Below, piece by piece: positions 60,921-64,000 of a stretch of DNA of 64,000 nt. Source of the DNA: Calditrichota bacterium (GTDB lineage: Bacteria; Calditrichota; Calditrichia; Calditrichales; J004); contig JAJRVW010000114.1 in NCBI GenBank assembly GCA_024277115.1, positions 1-64,000 of the forward strand, in the 5' to 3' direction. Each line of letters opens with the position of its first letter. The first letter of the stretch is position 1. Below the pieces are notes generated by a model that made no database searches, was not told the DNA's origin, and saw only the letters and a program-made list of their open reading frames with translations. Position numbers and translations under genes: made by a program.

Positions 60921-62744
60921 TTACAGGTTTTTTAGCCAGGCTTCGCGCAGGGCAAGCTGTTCTTCCGTTGGGTTTTCCATAACTTCAAAATGATGTTTTT
61001 CCACCTTATCGCGCGTAAATTTTGTAACGGTAAATGTTTTCTCCTCGCCATCACGCTCAATGGTGAGCTCAAATGTTTCGCCCGGATCCAGTTTGTTCAT
61101 ATCGTTAAAAACCTTTCTTACGCTGCCGATAGAAATTTTTTCACCATTTACACCTGCCAGCTTATCACCGTTTTGTAAACCCAAATTTATATTTACAGAA
61201 TCCAGTTTCTCCAGATAAAGAGCCTCGTTTTTATACGTGATGCCCAAACCTGCAGTTGTATCTATTTTACCGGAGCTATACGTTTCTGAATAAGCAATGC
61301 CAATCTTATTAGAATATTCTGCAAGCGGAAGCGGCTCGGCCTTTTTAATATATTTGTTAAAAAAGCCATCTATTTCCGGATATGTAAAAGTGGTAAATAT
61401 TTCAAAGAACCTTTCTTCTTCAAACGGTTTTTCCGGGCCATATTTTGCAGCCAGCTCATTTATAACTTCACGCAGTCCCCGTTTCCCGCCGGAAAGCTCC
61501 AAAAGCCTGATATCCAGCAAGCCGGCCACAATAGCCCCACGGGCATAGATATTGCCATACTCTTTTTGTCCCGCAACGCTAAAAGATTTTTTACTTAATT
61601 CCAGCAAGCTATAGTCCTGCGTATAGCGGTCATTGGCAATTAGTTTTTTACTCATCTGTCCCAGATATGTTTTTAGGTCAACCAGGCCGGCGCGCATTTG
61701 CATAATTTTTGCCGCCCACTCGGTCGTCCCTTCATAAAGCCATAAATGGTTGGAAGGATGAGGTTTTACAAAATTGAAATTTTCAACCAGTTCACTATGG
61801 ATTTGCAGCGGCGTTATGATATGAAAAAATTCATGGGCCATTGTACTTTTTATACCCCGTTTTAACAAGGTCTCGATGGGCGCTTCCGGAAATGCATAAA
61901 TCGAGCTGTAATTATGCTCCCACGCCCCGGCGCCAAAGTGTTGTTTGTTTTCAAAATGAAACAGAAATGTATAGCGATCCACTGGCAAACCATTGGTAAA
62001 ATCGGCGGCGGCATGCAAAACATCATCAACACCTTTTAAGATTTCATCAGCCTGAACCATATCATTTGCAGAATAAGAATAAACTTCTATTTGGCTACCG
62101 CTCACATCAATAGCGGCTTTCGATAAACGGCCAAGCAAGATGGGCGAATCAACAATATGGTCATAGTCTTTGGCGAAGTAGAACCCATCCGGGCCTTTTG
62201 AAAGCGCCGTGCCGACAAGCCATTCTTTAGGATAAAGAAGTTTCACTTTTAAAGGCCTTTTCTGCATTCCCGTGGGATAGCCAAAAACGGCCTGTCCATT
62301 TATCAAGGCATGGTCTTTTTCCAGCGATGTGCCGCACATTACATACACGCTGTTGGAGTCGACATGTGTATCCCATGTTTCGGCGATGCTGTATTGAATT
62401 AGAACAACTTTTTCAGGATAAGAAATCTGCCATTGGTTGGTAGAAATGTGTTTGGTGGCGATTGTGTCCCCGGCCAGATCATAGGCTACAAAACTTTTTA
62501 CAAAACGGCCCATGTCCATTGTACGATACGTACCCGGTGCCGTTGAGGCAAATTGGTAAATTGCATTTTCTTTTTTCAGGTTATTTACAAAAAGGTTTAC
62601 ATGAAAGTTGTCATCGTCCCGGTTATTAAGGTCAACCTCGTAAACCAGATCGACAGAGCTTAGTTCTTTTGCCCTGCTTATCAGCGAAGGCGTACAGGAT
62701 GTGAAAAAGAGGAAAAGACTGAAAAGGAGAATAATATATTTCAT
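60921..62744 (-). CDS. M61-family peptidase (glycyl aminopeptidase-like) lipoprotein with PDZ domain
   Basis: The 607-residue protein has a lipoprotein signal ('LFFTSC', Cys 17), an N-terminal beta-sandwich (about 30-190), and a catalytic domain with the zinc motif 'AHEFFH' (HExxH, near 300) and a downstream Glu in 'LYEGTTEW' (near 335). A PDZ-like domain is at about 490-580 ('LGLQNGDKLAGVNG'). M61 enzymes cleave N-terminal glycine and similar residues. It is probably periplasmic or outer-membrane anchored. Confidence 0.9.
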   Translation of the reverse strand: MKYIILLFSLFLFFTSCTPSLISRAKELSSVDLVYEVDLNNRDDDNFHVNLFVNNLKKENAIYQFASTAPGTYRTMDMGRFVKSFVAYDLAGDTIATKHISTNQWQISYPEKVVLIQYSIAETWDTHVDSNSVYVMCGTSLEKDHALINGQAVFGYPTGMQKRPLKVKLLYPKEWLVGTALSKGPDGFYFAKDYDHIVDSPILLGRLSKAAIDVSGSQIEVYSYSANDMVQADEILKGVDDVLHAAADFTNGLPVDRYTFLFHFENKQHFGAGAWEHNYSSIYAFPEAPIETLLKRGIKSTMAHEFFHIITPLQIHSELVENFNFVKPHPSNHLWLYEGTTEWAAKIMQMRAGLVDLKTYLGQMSKKLIANDRYTQDYSLLELSKKSFSVAGQKEYGNIYARGAIVAGLLDIRLLELSGGKRGLREVINELAAKYGPEKPFEEERFFEIFTTFTYPEIDGFFNKYIKKAEPLPLAEYSNKIGIAYSETYSSGKIDTTAGLGITYKNEALYLEKLDSVNINLGLQNGDKLAGVNGEKISIGSVRKVFNDMNKLDPGETFELTIERDGEEKTFTVTKFTRDKVEKHHFEVMENPTEEQLALREAWLKNL

Positions 62745-62848
62745 AAAAAACCTTTTTAAAGTGAATTAACTATTGACAAAAACCTACGGTCACGCAGAAA
62801 ATTGGTTGCAAAATTATATCTGAGGCAGGAAGAATTGAAATAATAAAT

Positions 62849-62880
62849 TCCTTCTGCCTGCCAATCGGCACACAGAAGGA
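62849..62880 (-). terminator. Terminator after the Bax-inhibitor-1 family gene
   Basis: On the minus strand, TCCTTCTG-TG-TGCC pairs with GGCA-GG-CAGAAGGA around a GATT loop, with a two-base internal bulge pair, and is followed by ATTTATTATTT. It starts 27 bp after the stop at 62907. Confidence 0.75.
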
Positions 62881-62906
62881 TTTAAGTTTTGTTACGTTTT
62901 TACAAA

Positions 62907-63638
62907 TTATCGGCGCATTTTAGAAAGCAATCTTAGGATTTCGATATACAGCCAAACAAGTGTTACCATCAAACCAAAAGAAGCATACCATTCCATATAT
63001 TTTGGCGCGCCTTTGTTTACGCCACTCTCAATAAAATCAAAATCCAACACAAGGTTCATAGCCGCGACGGCAATTACCACCAGGCTGAAGATAATCCCGA
63101 AAAGCCCGCCTTCGTGAATAAACGGCATATTGATACCAAACATGCCCAAAACAAAACTAAGCATATAAACCACAAAAATACCACCGGTCGCAGAAACCAC
63201 CATCAGTTTAAAATTTTCTGTGACCTGTATTAGCCCGGAACGGTAAGCTACCAGTAAACTGAAAAACACGGCAAATGTTAAAGAGACTGCCTGAATAACA
63301 ATGCCCGGATAGCGTGATTCCAAAAAAGCAGAAATCCCACCAAGCGCCAGGCCTTCTAAAAGCGCATAAACCGGAGCGGTAATGTTGGCAATATTTGGTT
63401 TAAAGGTGGTAACTACGGCCGCCACCAAACCACCAATTATTCCAACCCACATATAGCCGGATACGCTGGCATAATTCAGTGAATCAAAAAACTTGTCCCA
63501 CACCCAATAGGCGCTTACAAGCAACAGCCCTAAAAGAATGGCCGATTTATTTACAACACCATCGATGGTCATCCGTTCGGCACCGACAGCCGTTACGTTA
63601 AACGATTTATCCGTTAATACCGGATTTCCTGTTCTCAT
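62907..63638 (-). CDS. Bax inhibitor-1/YccA-family membrane protein
   Basis: The 243-residue protein has about seven membrane helices. It opens 'MTIDGVVNKSAILLGLLLVSAYWVWD' and ends with 'NLVLDFDFIESGVNKGAPKYMEWYASFGLMVTLVWLYIEILRLL'. The conserved acidic residues in the last helices are typical of the BI-1 calcium-leak family. The physiological role in bacteria is uncertain. Confidence 0.9.
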   Translation of the reverse strand: MRTGNPVLTDKSFNVTAVGAERMTIDGVVNKSAILLGLLLVSAYWVWDKFFDSLNYASVSGYMWVGIIGGLVAAVVTTFKPNIANITAPVYALLEGLALGGISAFLESRYPGIVIQAVSLTFAVFFSLLVAYRSGLIQVTENFKLMVVSATGGIFVVYMLSFVLGMFGINMPFIHEGGLFGIIFSLVVIAVAAMNLVLDFDFIESGVNKGAPKYMEWYASFGLMVTLVWLYIEILRLLSKMRR

Positions 63639-63709
63639 TTTTAATCCTCCAATTTTTATTTTTTAAAATCATTTCAGGGATTATAATCCCCAAAACCCAT
63701 CTTGTTTCA

Positions 63710-64000
63710 TTAATCTTTCAAAATGCTGCTTAACACAATACTGATCACACTTATAAAAAGCGATGCCAGGATTGCCGTACCAAAACCATTTACCACAAAA
63801 CTGTCTACCCAATAATCTGCCATTTTTAAAATAACCGCGTTGATAACTACTGTAAACAAGCCAAGAGATAGAAGGTTTATGGGTAAAGTAAAAATCACTA
63901 AAACCGGTTTAATGAACGCATTTAACAGGCCAAAAACAATTGCCGTTATGATTAAAGCGTTGGTGTCCTGAAACCAAACATCCTGAAAAATTTTGTCCAC
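63710..64000 (-). CDS. Holin-like (PF04020-type) membrane protein, N-terminus outside the window
   Basis: The 96 visible residues contain three membrane helices, including 'ALIITAIVFGLLNAFIKPVLVIFTLPINLLSLGLFTVVINA', the signature of the phage-holin-family/YvlD membrane proteins (normally about 110-115 residues). The frame reaches the window edge, and the apparent GTG start is probably internal. Despite the family name there is no sign of phage genes here. Confidence 0.85.
   Translation of the reverse strand: MDKIFQDVWFQDTNALIITAIVFGLLNAFIKPVLVIFTLPINLLSLGLFTVVINAVILKMADYWVDSFVVNGFGTAILASLFISVISIVLSSILKD

Noticed and set aside
63710-64000. A prophage, suggested by the holin-like protein
   Set aside because: No integrase, capsid, tail, lysin or attachment sites are seen, and this family is common in non-phage chromosomal contexts.

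Overview
The window looks like a chromosomal segment of a Gram-negative, moderately AT-rich bacterium of the FCB-type lineages (Calditrichota, Marinimicrobia, KSB1 or Ignavibacteria-like). The evidence is three large secreted proteins with type IX-style C-terminal sorting domains (two carry the 'QNYPNPFNP' signature), a PorV-like outer-membrane protein, and a TonB-dependent receptor with a carboxypeptidase-regulatory N-terminal domain. No rRNA, tRNA, CRISPR array, phage or insertion sequence was seen. The phylum is inferred from protein style, not from a marker gene.

Layout. 1-4150: end of a universal stress protein gene, a YceI-like protein, an unknown protein and a secreted GH13 amylase. 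4300-25290: a roughly 21 kb block, all on the minus strand, for sulfur-oxidising heterodisulfide-reductase-like (sHdr) metabolism. In transcription order it holds tusA, dsrE-like, a degenerate lipoate-ligase-like gene, dsrE-like, a lipoate-binding protein (LbpA), a thioredoxin-like gene, hdrC1, a nitroreductase, hdrB1, hdrA (interrupted by an in-frame TAA), a conserved-position unknown gene, an HdrC-HdrB fusion, etfB, etfA, a membrane HdrD/GlpC-type Fe-S oxidoreductase, an SDR epimerase, a second LbpA, a lipoate ligase, two LipS-type radical SAM enzymes, another lipoate ligase, a third radical SAM enzyme, a third LbpA and a second thioredoxin-like gene. A good sigma-54 promoter lies just upstream of tusA, next to an NtrC-family two-component system (25535-28432).

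28546-48933: a carbohydrate block with a TrmB-type regulator, an esterase-like lipoprotein, a sodium:solute symporter, a split SGNH-TPR gene, a multi-domain secreted protein with starch-binding-like modules, a PorV-like protein, a 1198-residue secreted protein, a TonB receptor, a PpiC-type chaperone lipoprotein and a GH13 lipoprotein. It looks like a starch or alpha-glucan utilisation locus without a recognisable SusD.

49077-57792: a DUF5989 small membrane protein, four sugar-phosphate genes (two cupin phosphoglucose isomerases, a ManA-like protein, a ROK kinase) with a divergent GntR regulator, an SxtJ-like protein with a NodU/CmcH-type carbamoyltransferase, and a queuosine-precursor-type transporter. 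58013-64000: housekeeping genes (Bcp peroxiredoxin, TfoX-N protein, alpha/beta hydrolase, MBL-fold hydrolase, M61 peptidase, Bax-inhibitor-1 family protein, and a holin-like membrane protein that runs off the end).

Most noteworthy: the sHdr/LbpA block carries two copies of an LbpA plus thioredoxin pair whose LbpA proteins end in a C-x-H-C tail, a lipoate-ligase paralogue that has lost its catalytic lysine, and an unassigned third radical SAM enzyme, apparently under sigma-54 control. Two genes (hdrA and SGNH-TPR) are cut by single in-frame TAA codons. Small palindromic repeats are scattered through the intergenic gaps.
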